From positions 1 to 31,121 of the IMG/VR virus record IMGVR_UViG_3300009104_000077: a stretch of 31,121 nt of DNA; one strand, given 5' to 3'. The notes under the pieces are model-generated. The model ran no database searches and was not told the DNA's origin. It saw only the letters and a program-made list of their open reading frames with translations. Numbering within the stretch: the first letter of the stretch is position 1; the number at the start of each line of letters is the position of its first letter. The translations under genes were made by a program, and so were the position numbers. Origin of the DNA: a virus. This document shows positions 25,169-30,719 of this stretch, one piece after another.

Positions 25169-25454
25169 AAGTAATTCCTTCAACTGCATCTAAATCAGTA
25201 TCTTGAGTGATTTGTTTTAGAATGTGAGCGTTTGAAATGTTCGGAACTTTAAATCTTTTAAAATTCTCTACTCCAAATTCGCTACCGCCTACTAAAACCT
25301 CTCCATTGCCTGACCACTCCAGGTCTTTAATAGAAAGGACTCTGTTGCTAACGCTGTTATCATCTTTAGTGTAAGTAAAGGATAATAAAAAAGTATCTTT
25401 ATTAAAAAATACAGTTGCTATTGCTCTTTGTGTGTTTGTAAGTTTTTCATGCAT
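25158..25454 (-). CDS. Small hypothetical protein
   Basis: 98 aa with GGAGAG ribosome site. It looks beta-rich (ATVFFNKDTFLLSFTYTKDD, GEVLVGGSEFGVENFKRF) and soluble. It overlaps the start of the next gene by 11 nt. No family recognised. Confidence 0.6.
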   Translation of the reverse strand: MHEKLTNTQRAIATVFFNKDTFLLSFTYTKDDNSVSNRVLSIKDLEWSGNGEVLVGGSEFGVENFKRFKVPNISNAHILKQITQDTDLDAVEGITYER

Positions 25455-25469
25455 AATTGCTCTCCAAAT

Positions 25470-25817
25470 TTATCTAGTATAAATATAAACATCCCATCTT
25501 TGAGCATCGTCTAATCTACAAATGCTCCAATCTACAACACGATTACCACTACCATAGTAGTTATCGTAAGTGTATTTGTGTAGATGGGGATTCTTTTTGC
25601 CAAACCTGCCTTGACACTTAACGTAATACTGTCTAGGTGTATCTGTTTCGTGTAAAGTTTCCCATTCATTCGTTACGGTATTATAAACATAATTACCTCT
25701 ATGATTTCTCAAATCACTATTAATAACTTTAACGGCCTTACGGACTTCTTTAAGTTTTTTAATATGGTTTTGATTGTCAGGTTCGACTGTCATAACATAA
25801 CTACTTGTTCTTCGCAT
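25470..25817 (-). CDS. Hypothetical basic protein
   Basis: 115 aa with AAAGGAG ribosome site. Rich in Arg, Asn, Tyr and His, with paired basic and aromatic residues (YYVKCQGRFGKKNPHLHKY, GNRVVDWSICRLDDAQRW). The composition could suit an RNA- or DNA-binding protein, but no motif decides it. It lies directly after the Gp88-like gene in the leftward operon. Confidence 0.62.
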   Translation of the reverse strand: MRRTSSYVMTVEPDNQNHIKKLKEVRKAVKVINSDLRNHRGNYVYNTVTNEWETLHETDTPRQYYVKCQGRFGKKNPHLHKYTYDNYYGSGNRVVDWSICRLDDAQRWDVYIYTR

Positions 25818-25828
25818 AATTTTCTCCT

Positions 25829-26563
25829 TTAATTAATAGTTATAGTTTGAATTACAAAGCCACTCGTATCGTGCTTGGCTTTACCTTTAGCTTTAAGTCC
25901 TACGACTACGTTAGGTTCATCTAAGAACCTCATGTCCGATTCATCTCCGTTGATAACTTTCATCCCTTTAAAAAACATAGGGATTTCTCCATTAAAAACA
26001 ACAGCAATGTTGTGTTGTATTTTATCAAACCAATGAGCAAACTTTGCATTGGCTTCTGAATAACTCCACGTTAAATGATAATTAGGAACGTGGTCAATTT
26101 TTCTCGTGGGTATTTTAGTATAATCATAAAATTGAATATGAGGGAAATGCTCAAAAATTGTTTTGTTCTCAAAGACTAAATGTTCCCATTGAATATCCGA
26201 AGTTCCGTTCAATCTAACACAAGGAAGCTTGCCTTTCTTAGCACAGTAATTCTCAAGTTTAGTTATGTCCTGGATTAAAAGAAACATAAAGGAATCAAAG
26301 TGGTCATGAAAGAGTTTTGTTTTACGAAGCCTTGCTTCTTGTATAACATTAGTAGAGCTGCCTTTCTTAAATATACCGCCTCGACCTGCTGTATTTAAAC
26401 AAGCATCCTCACACTTTGCTATTTTAGCATAAGGGCAAACTGTCTTGCCTGACAGGTCGCTAGGTGCTAGATGTAAAATGGCTGAGATATAATCAGGATG
26501 AGTCTTGAGACTTTTTAAAATCTTAGGATTTTGTGTTGGTGCTGTTAATAAACTATACGTCAT
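25829..26563 (-). CDS. Gp88-like phage protein with N-terminal Cys cluster
   Basis: 244 aa with GGAG upstream. The pattern is that of a widespread phage family, which I think is mycobacteriophage Gp88: LAPSDLSGKTVCPYA (32-46), Cys at C43, C51 and C55, AGRGG (59-63), then VRLNGTSDIQWE (116-127), FYDYTK (145-150), LTWSYSEAN (164-172) and VVF (188-190). The strand-ending motifs at regular distance suggest a beta/alpha barrel with a metal or Fe-S site from the three Cys. The function of the family is not known to me. It sits among small accessory genes far from the replication core. Confidence 0.62.
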   Translation of the reverse strand: MTYSLLTAPTQNPKILKSLKTHPDYISAILHLAPSDLSGKTVCPYAKIAKCEDACLNTAGRGGIFKKGSSTNVIQEARLRKTKLFHDHFDSFMFLLIQDITKLENYCAKKGKLPCVRLNGTSDIQWEHLVFENKTIFEHFPHIQFYDYTKIPTRKIDHVPNYHLTWSYSEANAKFAHWFDKIQHNIAVVFNGEIPMFFKGMKVINGDESDMRFLDEPNVVVGLKAKGKAKHDTSGFVIQTITIN

Positions 26564-26585
26564 TTTTCATACTCCATAAGTTACC

Positions 26586-26780
26586 TTAAACTTTTTCATT
26601 TAAAACCTCCTTAGTTCCAATTACCTTCCAATTATAATTAATGTTATAAACAACCTCTTCATCATTAAAATTTCCTTCTAGTACTTGCTCTTCAGCTTCT
26701 TCTTTAGATGAGGCTTTTAATTGGATAACTTCCTCAGAGGTACTTGTTAAAACTACTTGATATAAATTTGGTTCACTCAT
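26586..26780 (-). CDS. Small acidic hypothetical protein
   Basis: 64 aa, starting on the stop of the previous small gene (TAATG) with GGGAG upstream. The sequence is a beta-alpha-beta mix (YQVVLTSTSEEVIQLKA, then an acidic helix KEEAEEQVLEG, then NINYNWKVIGT). Such small acidic folds are common among phage host-takeover proteins, but nothing here proves a target. Confidence 0.6.
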   Translation of the reverse strand: MSEPNLYQVVLTSTSEEVIQLKASSKEEAEEQVLEGNFNDEEVVYNINYNWKVIGTKEVLNEKV

Positions 26781-26932
26781 TAGCCATCTCCCAATTTAAA
26801 AGGGTCATTTCTAATAACCTCACCATTGTCTAAAGTTAAAAGGGTAAAGGGTTTTTCATATTCAATATGGGTAACTTTCTGCCCATTAACATCCATACCT
26901 ACCCAATAATGATTTAAATATACAGTTTTCAT
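26780..26932 (-). CDS. Small hypothetical protein
   Basis: 50 aa, read directly from the sequence. It runs MKTVYLNHYWVGMDVNG... to ...DPFKLGDG and ends in a TAATG overlap with the next gene. The first half is beta-like, with a central LLTLDNGEVIRN stretch that resembles a small SH3-like strand pair. GGGG serves as a weak ribosome site. It fills what would otherwise be an odd 160-nt gap in a packed operon. Confidence 0.58.
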   Translation of the reverse strand: MKTVYLNHYWVGMDVNGQKVTHIEYEKPFTLLTLDNGEVIRNDPFKLGDG

Positions 26933-26941
26933 CTTGCCCCC

Positions 26942-27166
26942 TTAATCTAATAACACCATGTAGGCATCAGGTTCGTGTTGTATAAACCAATCAAGGCCTT
27001 TACGAACAGTCTTCCATTGATTTAAACGCTCGGCTCCCATGATGGTATCGTAAACCGCTACAGCATCAGGTTGTAAAACAACTTTCTCACCTGAAAAACG
27101 ATTAGCGACTTCGATGGGTTCTTTATCCAGGATAAGACAATCAAAAGGTAATTTTCTATTATTCAT
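26942..27166 (-). CDS. Small hypothetical protein
   Basis: 74 aa. Start placed at ATG 27166, which has GGAGAAAAAA directly upstream; a longer frame to 27211 lies within the previous gene. The sequence (DCLILDKEPIEVANRFSGE, VAVYDTIMGAERL, then WFIQHEPDAYMVLLD) is of a type I have seen in marine phages, with no assigned function. It overlaps the end of the operon's first gene by 8 nt. Confidence 0.62.
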   Translation of the reverse strand: MNNRKLPFDCLILDKEPIEVANRFSGEKVVLQPDAVAVYDTIMGAERLNQWKTVRKGLDWFIQHEPDAYMVLLD

Positions 27167-27530
27167 TTTTTTCTCCGTTTTTAATTTTAGTAGGTTTAAG
27201 TAAATCGTCAAAGAAACTTTCGTAAGCTTCTATAAAACTTTTAAACTCCCTCCTATCTTTTAGTTTAGTAGAGCCTTTGGTTGCCCATTGCTCTGCCATC
27301 TTATCTAAGTCTTTACTTGAAATAGCATCGGCTGCTTTTTCAGATAAAAACTCAATCATAAGTTCTTCAATACTTTTTACATCTTCAAAGTAATCGTATT
27401 GGTCAGTTACATAATCAATACAATCATCTAGTAAGTCTTCTCTATCATCTAACTTCCAAAGCTCTGAAACTGTGTCAACAATAGTCTGTGCTATTTGTTC
27501 TAGTCGTTGGTCATTTCCTTGATGGCTCAT
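27159..27530 (-). CDS. First gene of the leftward operon, acidic hypothetical protein
   Basis: 123 aa, very acidic and helical (KLDDREDLLDDCIDYVTDQY, DVKSIEELMIEFLSEKAA). It has a clear GGGAGAAC ribosome site and stands first after the control region, where early host-takeover proteins usually are. A DNA-mimic or inhibitor role is possible from charge and place but cannot be shown. Confidence 0.65.
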   Translation of the reverse strand: MSHQGNDQRLEQIAQTIVDTVSELWKLDDREDLLDDCIDYVTDQYDYFEDVKSIEELMIEFLSEKAADAISSKDLDKMAEQWATKGSTKLKDRREFKSFIEAYESFFDDLLKPTKIKNGEKNE

Positions 27531-27556
27531 TTTTGTTCTCCCTATTATATTAACAC

Positions 27557-27664
27557 CTCTATAGAGTTCTATAAAGTTCTATAAAATTCTATAAAGAAAC
27601 AGTAAAGGAAAACAGTAAAGATACTATATAGAAACGATAAGGACTATATAGAATTTTATAGATA
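27557..27664. repeat. Iteron-like array with direct and inverted TTCTATA copies
   Basis: Four adjacent 10-bp units run from 27557 to 27596 with consensus TTCTATAAAG, one per helix turn. Two AACAGTAAAG copies follow (27598 and 27611), then ACTATATAGAA at 27623 and 27643 (20 bp apart) and TTTTATAGAT near 27654, which carry the TTCTATA core in reverse. Face-to-face binding-site arrays of this kind fit a repressor/activator or an initiator protein. It lies just upstream of the first leftward gene. Confidence 0.65.
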
Positions 27665-27746
27665 GGAAAAAAAGGATTTGGGGAAAACCTATCATTTAAA
27701 ATCACTATCTCTACCATTTTCCTGATGTGCCTTTCAGCACCCCAAT

Positions 27747-27775
27747 AATCTACGAAATTTTTTTGGTAAAGTCAA
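27747..27775 (-). promoter_or_regulatory. Likely leftward sigma70-type promoter
   Basis: On the minus strand TTGACT (27775-27770) and TAGATT (27752-27747) are 17 nt apart. The start of RNA would be near 27740, at a small GTGC/GCAC hairpin (27727-27740), about 210 nt before the first gene, and the transcript would cross the TTCTATA array. The -35 is 5/6 and the -10 4/6 of consensus, so this is a moderate call. Confidence 0.4.
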
Positions 27776-27811
27776 CAATTTTTTTTCTAGGCCTTTTATA
27801 TTAACTAACAA

Positions 27812-27920
27812 CTTTAAGCAGCTCCCAGGAAAATAATTATTTTTTTGTGACCTAGTTATTAACTTGTTAAAGTTTTAAAATTATTAAAATTATTAATACA
27901 AGTCTTTAAGAGCTGCCAGG
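27812..27920 (+). repeat. Pair of CTTTAAG-AGCT-CCAGG direct repeats
   Basis: The copy at 27812-27829 reads CTTTAAGCAGCTCCCAGG and that at 27904-27920 reads CTTTAAGAGCTGCCAGG, 92 bp apart, the second with one base fewer and one change. Each is followed by an A+T-rich partly palindromic stretch. A shared protein site or promoter element is possible. Confidence 0.5.
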
Positions 27921-27942
27921 TATATTAAGATATATTTTTCTA

Positions 27943-28008
27943 GCAATCTTGGTGTTGGCCTTACAACTAGTTTTAAGGTTCACGCAATCTTAGTCTTGGG
28001 CTTACAAC
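27943..28008 (+). repeat. Tandem 25-bp direct repeats
   Basis: Copies at 27943-27967 and 27984-28008 match at 22 of 25 positions (GCAATCTT...TTACAAC at the ends), 41 bp apart, close to four helix turns. The length is like phage RNA polymerase promoters, but no such polymerase is seen in the window, so operator or initiator sites are as likely. Confidence 0.6.
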
Positions 28009-28085
28009 CAATTAGTGAAATTACCTGGAGGATTGTATTTAAACAATTAAAAAGGTTATTTTTTGGGTGGTGATTTGGTGAGGAT

Positions 28086-28196
28086 TTGCAAGACCTAGAA
28101 ATTTTTGGTAATGTGGTTTCTGTTGATGGATTCTCTAACTTTGAGGATTTAAAAATTAAAGCATTAACATCTAAAAAAAGGAGTAAAAAGTTATGA
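28086..28196 (+). CDS. Possible micro-gene, TTG start
   Basis: 36 codons from TTG 28086 to a TGA that overlaps the next ATG as ATGA. The product (QDLEIFGNVVSVDGFSNFED... ending in KKRSKKL) looks protein-like, and the ATGA junction is typical of this genome. Against it: no proper ribosome site and no ATG or GTG near its start. It could also be a leader peptide or chance. Confidence 0.22.
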   Translation: MQDLEIFGNVVSVDGFSNFEDLKIKALTSKKRSKKL

Positions 28197-28489
28197 ATAA
28201 ATTTATAACTTCAGAAAATAAAGACAATCCAATAACCCATAAGCAAATAAACTTATTGGCTTTTAGATTGGCTGAAAGGAAAGGTGATAAAAAACTTTAT
28301 AATAAAATTAAATCAGCAATTTATGCTGAGTCTTTTAAAAGAGAAAATAACGATGATGGAAAAATTCGTTATGATTTTAATTCTAGATTAAAAAGTTGTT
28401 TATTAAATCATCAAGTCCAAAAACTTTTAGAAGGTAAAACAGTACCTAAAAGATACCTTCCAAAAGTATCTAAAAAGAAGGCTAGTTAA
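28193..28489 (+). CDS. Small basic hypothetical protein
   Basis: 98 aa with a strong AAAGGAG ribosome site. Lys/Arg/Asn-rich and helical (HKQINLLAFRLAERKGDKKL, KRYLPKVSKKKAS at the end). It starts a two-gene rightward unit lying alone between two control regions. A DNA-binding regulator would fit the place and charge, but no helix-turn-helix is clear. Confidence 0.65.
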   Translation: MNKFITSENKDNPITHKQINLLAFRLAERKGDKKLYNKIKSAIYAESFKRENNDDGKIRYDFNSRLKSCLLNHQVQKLLEGKTVPKRYLPKVSKKKAS

Positions 28490-28491
28490 TC

Positions 28492-28677
28492 ATGAGTAGC
28501 CTTATTAGAAATGCACCTCAGTCAGAAACACAATTGCACATAAAACTTAATCATAAGGAATGCTTAAATTGTGGCACTGTTGAGGATGTAGAATTTAAAG
28601 AAGAGCATCAGAGTTATTTATGTTCAGATTGTGAGCATATTTTTGCAGATGTTTTTTATAGAAGGGCTATTTTGTAA
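28492..28677 (+). CDS. Small zinc-ribbon protein
   Basis: 61 aa starting 2 nt after the previous gene. Two CxxC knuckles, C24/C27 (CLNC) and C44/C47 (CSDC), 16 residues apart between them, make a zinc ribbon. Such small proteins often bind nucleic acid or host RNA polymerase. It ends at a strong terminator, so it forms a short unit with the upstream basic protein. Confidence 0.7.
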   Translation: MSSLIRNAPQSETQLHIKLNHKECLNCGTVEDVEFKEEHQSYLCSDCEHIFADVFYRRAIL

Positions 28678-28701
28678 ATAATTAACTTTCTAAAACTAAA
28701 G

Positions 28702-28733
28702 AGAGGCGGTCTAATAAATCGCCTCTTTTTTTT
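28702..28733 (+). terminator. Strong intrinsic terminator
   Basis: AGAGGCG (28702-28708) pairs with CGCCTCT (28720-28726), extended by a G-U and a T-A pair to 9 pairs with a 7-nt loop, followed at once by a T7 run. It closes the two-gene unit. On the opposite strand the T-rich part is weaker (TCTTTAGTTTTAG), so it may slow leftward RNA too. Confidence 0.85.
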
Positions 28734-28760
28734 GTCTAAAAATTACCTACTCAATTATTA

Positions 28761-28841
28761 AAACCTTAAAGCCTCTATAAGGGCTATATGCTCCCATTAG
28801 TATCCTAGTATTAACTAAACCTTAAAGACTCTCTAAGGGCT
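28761..28841 (+). repeat. Pair of 25-bp direct repeats
   Basis: Copies at 28761-28785 and 28817-28841 match at 23 of 25 positions (AAACCTTAAAG at the left, TAAGGGCT at the right), 56 bp apart. They are a different family from those at 27.9-28.0 kb. They lie under a possible leftward transcript from 29.27 kb. Confidence 0.6.
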
Positions 28842-28994
28842 TCTATGGCTTTCTAATGGCTAGTTAACGTTACAGGTTCTAATTAACTCTTAATAACTTT
28901 GTTAAATCCTTCTAAGTGATGGGTAAAAACTTACTAAGCTTTTGGTGTGGTTGGTTTTCTGTTGGGTTCTGTAGAGTTTTAAAAGTTATTTTAC

Positions 28995-29046
28995 AGCCTC
29001 ACAATTTACGCACTCACTTCGTAAACTTCTAAAACTTTTTGAGGCT
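28995..29046. repeat. Nested inverted repeat
   Basis: AGCCTCA (28995-29001) pairs with TGAGGCT (29040-29046), and inside it TTTACG (29005-29010) pairs with CGTAAA (29020-29025) around a 9-nt loop. It could fold in RNA from either strand. No T-run follows, so it is not a normal terminator. Confidence 0.45.
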
Positions 29047-29280
29047 TTCTAATATAAGGGGTGATTTTAGAGCCTTTAAAGTCCTATTATGTAACAGGCC
29101 TATGCAGGGTGCCAGGGGGGCTACCGTATATATATGCACAATCCCATACATTTTTCAGGATTTTGAAGTGTTAAGTAGGGAGCGTAGGTTTGGTGAGGTT
29201 CGTGGAGTTTTTGAGGAGGTTTGGTCGGACTTAATAGGGGTAGATATATTACTATTCAACCCTGGGCAACCACAATGTTC

Positions 29281-29309
29281 ATTATACAGTCCATATTCAA
29301 TTCTGTCAA
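29281..29309 (-). promoter_or_regulatory. Leftward consensus sigma70 promoter
   Basis: On the minus strand TTGACA (29309-29304) and TATAAT (29286-29281) are 17 nt apart: both boxes perfect and the spacing ideal. RNA would start near 29274 and run left over about 550 bases without a gene, toward the terminator hairpin at 28.7 kb. It is back-to-back with the rightward promoter. Confidence 0.72.
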
Positions 29310-29332
29310 GTAAAATCGTATATGTCTTGACA
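29304..29332. promoter_or_regulatory. Inverted repeat joining two -35 boxes (possible operator)
   Basis: TGTCAAG (29304-29310) and CTTGACA (29326-29332) are exact inverted copies, 15 nt apart. Each contains one of the two divergent -35 boxes. A dimeric regulator could cover both promoters, or the symmetry may simply follow from two consensus boxes. Confidence 0.4.
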
Positions 29333-29354
29333 AATCCTATAAAGTCTGTATAAT
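29327..29354 (+). promoter_or_regulatory. Rightward consensus sigma70 promoter for the packaging/late genes
   Basis: TTGACA (29327-29332) and TATAAT (29349-29354) are 16 nt apart, both boxes perfect. RNA should start about 29360-29362, right at the ATG of the terminase small subunit. It is the only strong rightward promoter seen before the late genes, so they may depend on host RNA polymerase. Confidence 0.75.
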
Positions 29355-29361
29355 ATAAAGT

Positions 29362-29781
29362 ATGCATAATCTTCCTACACAACGCAAGCTTACAGAAAAG
29401 CAAGAGCATTTTCTTCAGAATCTTTTAGAAACAAAAGGAGACCTCAAGCTTTCGGCTGAACTTGCTGGATACTCAGGAAATCACTACCAAGTTATAAAAA
29501 GTTTAAGACAAGAAATAGTTGATTTAGCCTCAGACGTACTAGCAAAAGAAGCCCCATCAGCTGCTTTTAAGTTGATTGAAGTTATGCAGGATACGGAAGC
29601 AATTCCACAAGCTAATGTAAAGCTACAAGCTGCACAAACTATACTCGATAGAGTAGGAGTTTCAAAAAAGGAGAGACTAGACGTAAATCATAATGTTCAA
29701 GGAGGTATTTTTATCCTCCCAGAAAAGGAAACATTAGATTTGACTAGGGCCGAAGATGGGGTCTATGAGGACCTTTCTTGA
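29362..29781 (+). CDS. terS: Terminase small subunit
   Basis: 139 aa. The N-terminal helix-turn-helix pattern (LTEKQEHFLQNLLE, then LKLSAELAGYSG) is that of DNA-recognising terminase small subunits; the middle (PSAAFKLIEVMQD...ANVKLQAAQTILDRVGVSKK) forms the oligomer helices, and the C-terminal tail would meet the large subunit. It binds the packaging site and directs genome cutting. No ribosome site precedes the ATG, which nearly coincides with the predicted RNA start. The only other in-frame starts lie far inside the HTH, so a leaderless mRNA is likely. Confidence 0.85.
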   Translation: MHNLPTQRKLTEKQEHFLQNLLETKGDLKLSAELAGYSGNHYQVIKSLRQEIVDLASDVLAKEAPSAAFKLIEVMQDTEAIPQANVKLQAAQTILDRVGVSKKERLDVNHNVQGGIFILPEKETLDLTRAEDGVYEDLS

Positions 29782-29878
29782 GGAAATATGGTTTTTTTGT
29801 AAGGCTTACCCAGGTTGGGCATTAGCTTTCTTTTTCTGTGGTTATTTATTAGGATTATCCCTTACAGGTAAATTATGA
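29765..29878 (+). CDS. Small single-span membrane protein
   Basis: 37 aa (40 if ATG 29756 is used), read directly from the sequence. It begins inside the end of terS and overlaps the next ATG as ATGA. Residues about 14-31 (YPGWALAFFFCGYLLGLS) form one membrane span; the N-terminus is acidic. A phage membrane peptide of unknown role; the overlaps at both ends make it likely real. Confidence 0.58.
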   Translation: MRTFLEEIWFFCKAYPGWALAFFFCGYLLGLSLTGKL

Positions 29879-30087
29879 AAGATGGAATGAAAATATATTT
29901 GACAGAAGTAACGATGGATGGTCAAGCTTTTGCAGGTCCTAATATAATAGCATTAGATTTTGAAACAGCTAATAGAGCTGCTGAAGATAATGGATTAACC
30001 TTAATAGGTGAATTAGATACTATAATTGTTAATGAGAAAAATTCATATACTTATACAGAATTACCTTTAGACGCAACCGTACATTAA
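29875..30087 (+). CDS. Small hypothetical protein
   Basis: 70 aa, starting on the ATGA overlap. The pattern MKIYLTEVTMDGQAFAGPNI followed by an acidic helix (FETANRAAEDNGL) and IGELDTIIV is of a kind seen near terminase genes in marine phages, with no function known to me. It looks like a beta-alpha-beta fold. Confidence 0.65.
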   Translation: MKDGMKIYLTEVTMDGQAFAGPNIIALDFETANRAAEDNGLTLIGELDTIIVNEKNSYTYTELPLDATVH

Positions 30088-30103
30088 TAAACAGAGAAAT
30101 TAT

Positions 30104-30265
30104 ATGGCACAATTTGGAAGCAACGAAAAACCTGTTTTACTAACTAGTAAAAAGAACAAAGGAAGACTCTTTACAAAAGGCTCTAAACCGAGACCTGGTG
30201 TATACTCACAACAGTACAAGGACAACTTTGATAAAATTTTTGGAAAGAAAAAAGATGAAAAATAA
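30104..30265 (+). CDS. Small basic hypothetical protein
   Basis: 53 aa, read directly from the sequence (MAQFGSNEKPVLLTSKKNKG... ending FGKKKDEK). Lys/Gly-rich, probably poorly folded (FTKGSKPRPGVYSQQY). Its end overlaps the next gene by 11 nt. The AGAGAA ribosome site is modest. No family recognised; it may bind DNA near the packaging machine. Confidence 0.58.
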   Translation: MAQFGSNEKPVLLTSKKNKGRLFTKGSKPRPGVYSQQYKDNFDKIFGKKKDEK

Positions 30266-30521
30266 AAAAGTCAACCAAGCTGCAAAGCTGAGTATGCGTA
30301 AGAGGCTTTTTGGGAGTTTAAACCTAAAAGTGCTGCAAAAATGGTTTACCCAAAAAGTCCAGCTTTTAAATAAAATATTTATCAGTTGGGGTAAAAAGGT
30401 ACCTAAAATTTTAAAATCAGGTAGGATTCAAAAGGTTATTAAAAATATTATACCTTCTGAAAAACCAAAACCTAAAACTAAACGAACTAGAAAGAGTCCT
30501 GCTAAAAAAGTAAAGAAATAA
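30255..30521 (+). CDS. Very basic protein with histone-like tail
   Basis: 88 aa. Start at ATG 30255, since the longer frame to 30198 is inside the previous gene and has no ribosome site. About 30 percent Lys/Arg: a helical part with Trp and hydrophobics (LKVLQKWFTQKVQLL) and a C-terminal Lys/Pro tail (KPKPKTKRTRKSPAKKVKK) like those of histone H1. Nucleic-acid binding is very likely from charge; a role in packaging or DNA condensation is inferred from the neighbouring terminase genes. Confidence 0.65.
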   Translation: MKNKKVNQAAKLSMRKRLFGSLNLKVLQKWFTQKVQLLNKIFISWGKKVPKILKSGRIQKVIKNIIPSEKPKPKTKRTRKSPAKKVKK

Positions 30522-30719
30522 GTGCCTATTAAATTTAAACCTTCTCAAAAAACATACGATAGACGTACTGATATAACAACGGTTACCCATTATTACATGA
30601 AGAACATGAGTAGAATATTTTTAGTTGAGGAACTTAATAAAGAAAAAACAACTCCTAAACTTAAACAGAAAATAAGAAATGAGTTAGTTAGACGCAATCT
30701 ATTATCTGCTAGAGTCTAA
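30522..30719 (+). CDS. Small basic hypothetical protein, GTG start
   Basis: 65 aa from a GTG directly after the previous TAA; weak ribosome site, so coupled translation is probable. It contains YDRRTDITTVTHYYMKN and a Lys/Arg-rich helix (LKQKIRNELVRRNLL). It ends in a TAATG overlap with the probable terminase large subunit. Similar short proteins occur next to terminase genes of marine phages; no function known to me. Confidence 0.62.
   Translation: MPIKFKPSQKTYDRRTDITTVTHYYMKNMSRIFLVEELNKEKTTPKLKQKIRNELVRRNLLSARV

Larger units (their letters stand above)
27531..28192. other. Non-coding control region between divergent genes
   Basis: About 660 bases without a convincing gene. It holds, left to right, a cluster of 10-bp repeats and inverted copies, a leftward sigma70-type promoter, an AT-rich stretch with a 14-bp palindrome (27830-27843) and a TTAAC-TT-GTTAA inverted repeat (27859-27870), and two families of longer direct repeats. 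Such layering suits a replication origin, an early-promoter control site, or both; which one cannot be decided from sequence. Confidence 0.55.
28734..29361. other. Second non-coding region, before the packaging genes
   Basis: About 630 bases with no convincing gene on either strand. It holds 25-bp direct repeats, a nested inverted repeat, a locally G-rich stretch (about 29096-29250, with AGGTTTGGT twice, at 29186 and 29217) and divergent promoters at its right end. A packaging (pac or cos) site next to terS is possible in the G-rich part, but there is no direct proof. Confidence 0.5.

Noticed and set aside
27544-27572. Minus-strand TATAAT directly before the first leftward gene
   Set aside because: RNA would start inside the ribosome site and the -35 match is poor (ATAGAA); the promoter at 27747-27775 fits better.
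27557-28008. Repeat clusters as a CRISPR array
   Set aside because: Units are either 10 bp in tandem or only two copies, with imperfect matches and no equal spacers.
29039-29353. 104-codon plus-strand ORF before terS
   Set aside because: It runs across both divergent promoters, has no ribosome site and an unnatural mix of residues.
29155-29409. 84-codon minus-strand ORF over the terS promoter
   Set aside because: It overlaps the start of terS and the divergent promoters and has Cys/Leu-rich, non-protein-like composition.
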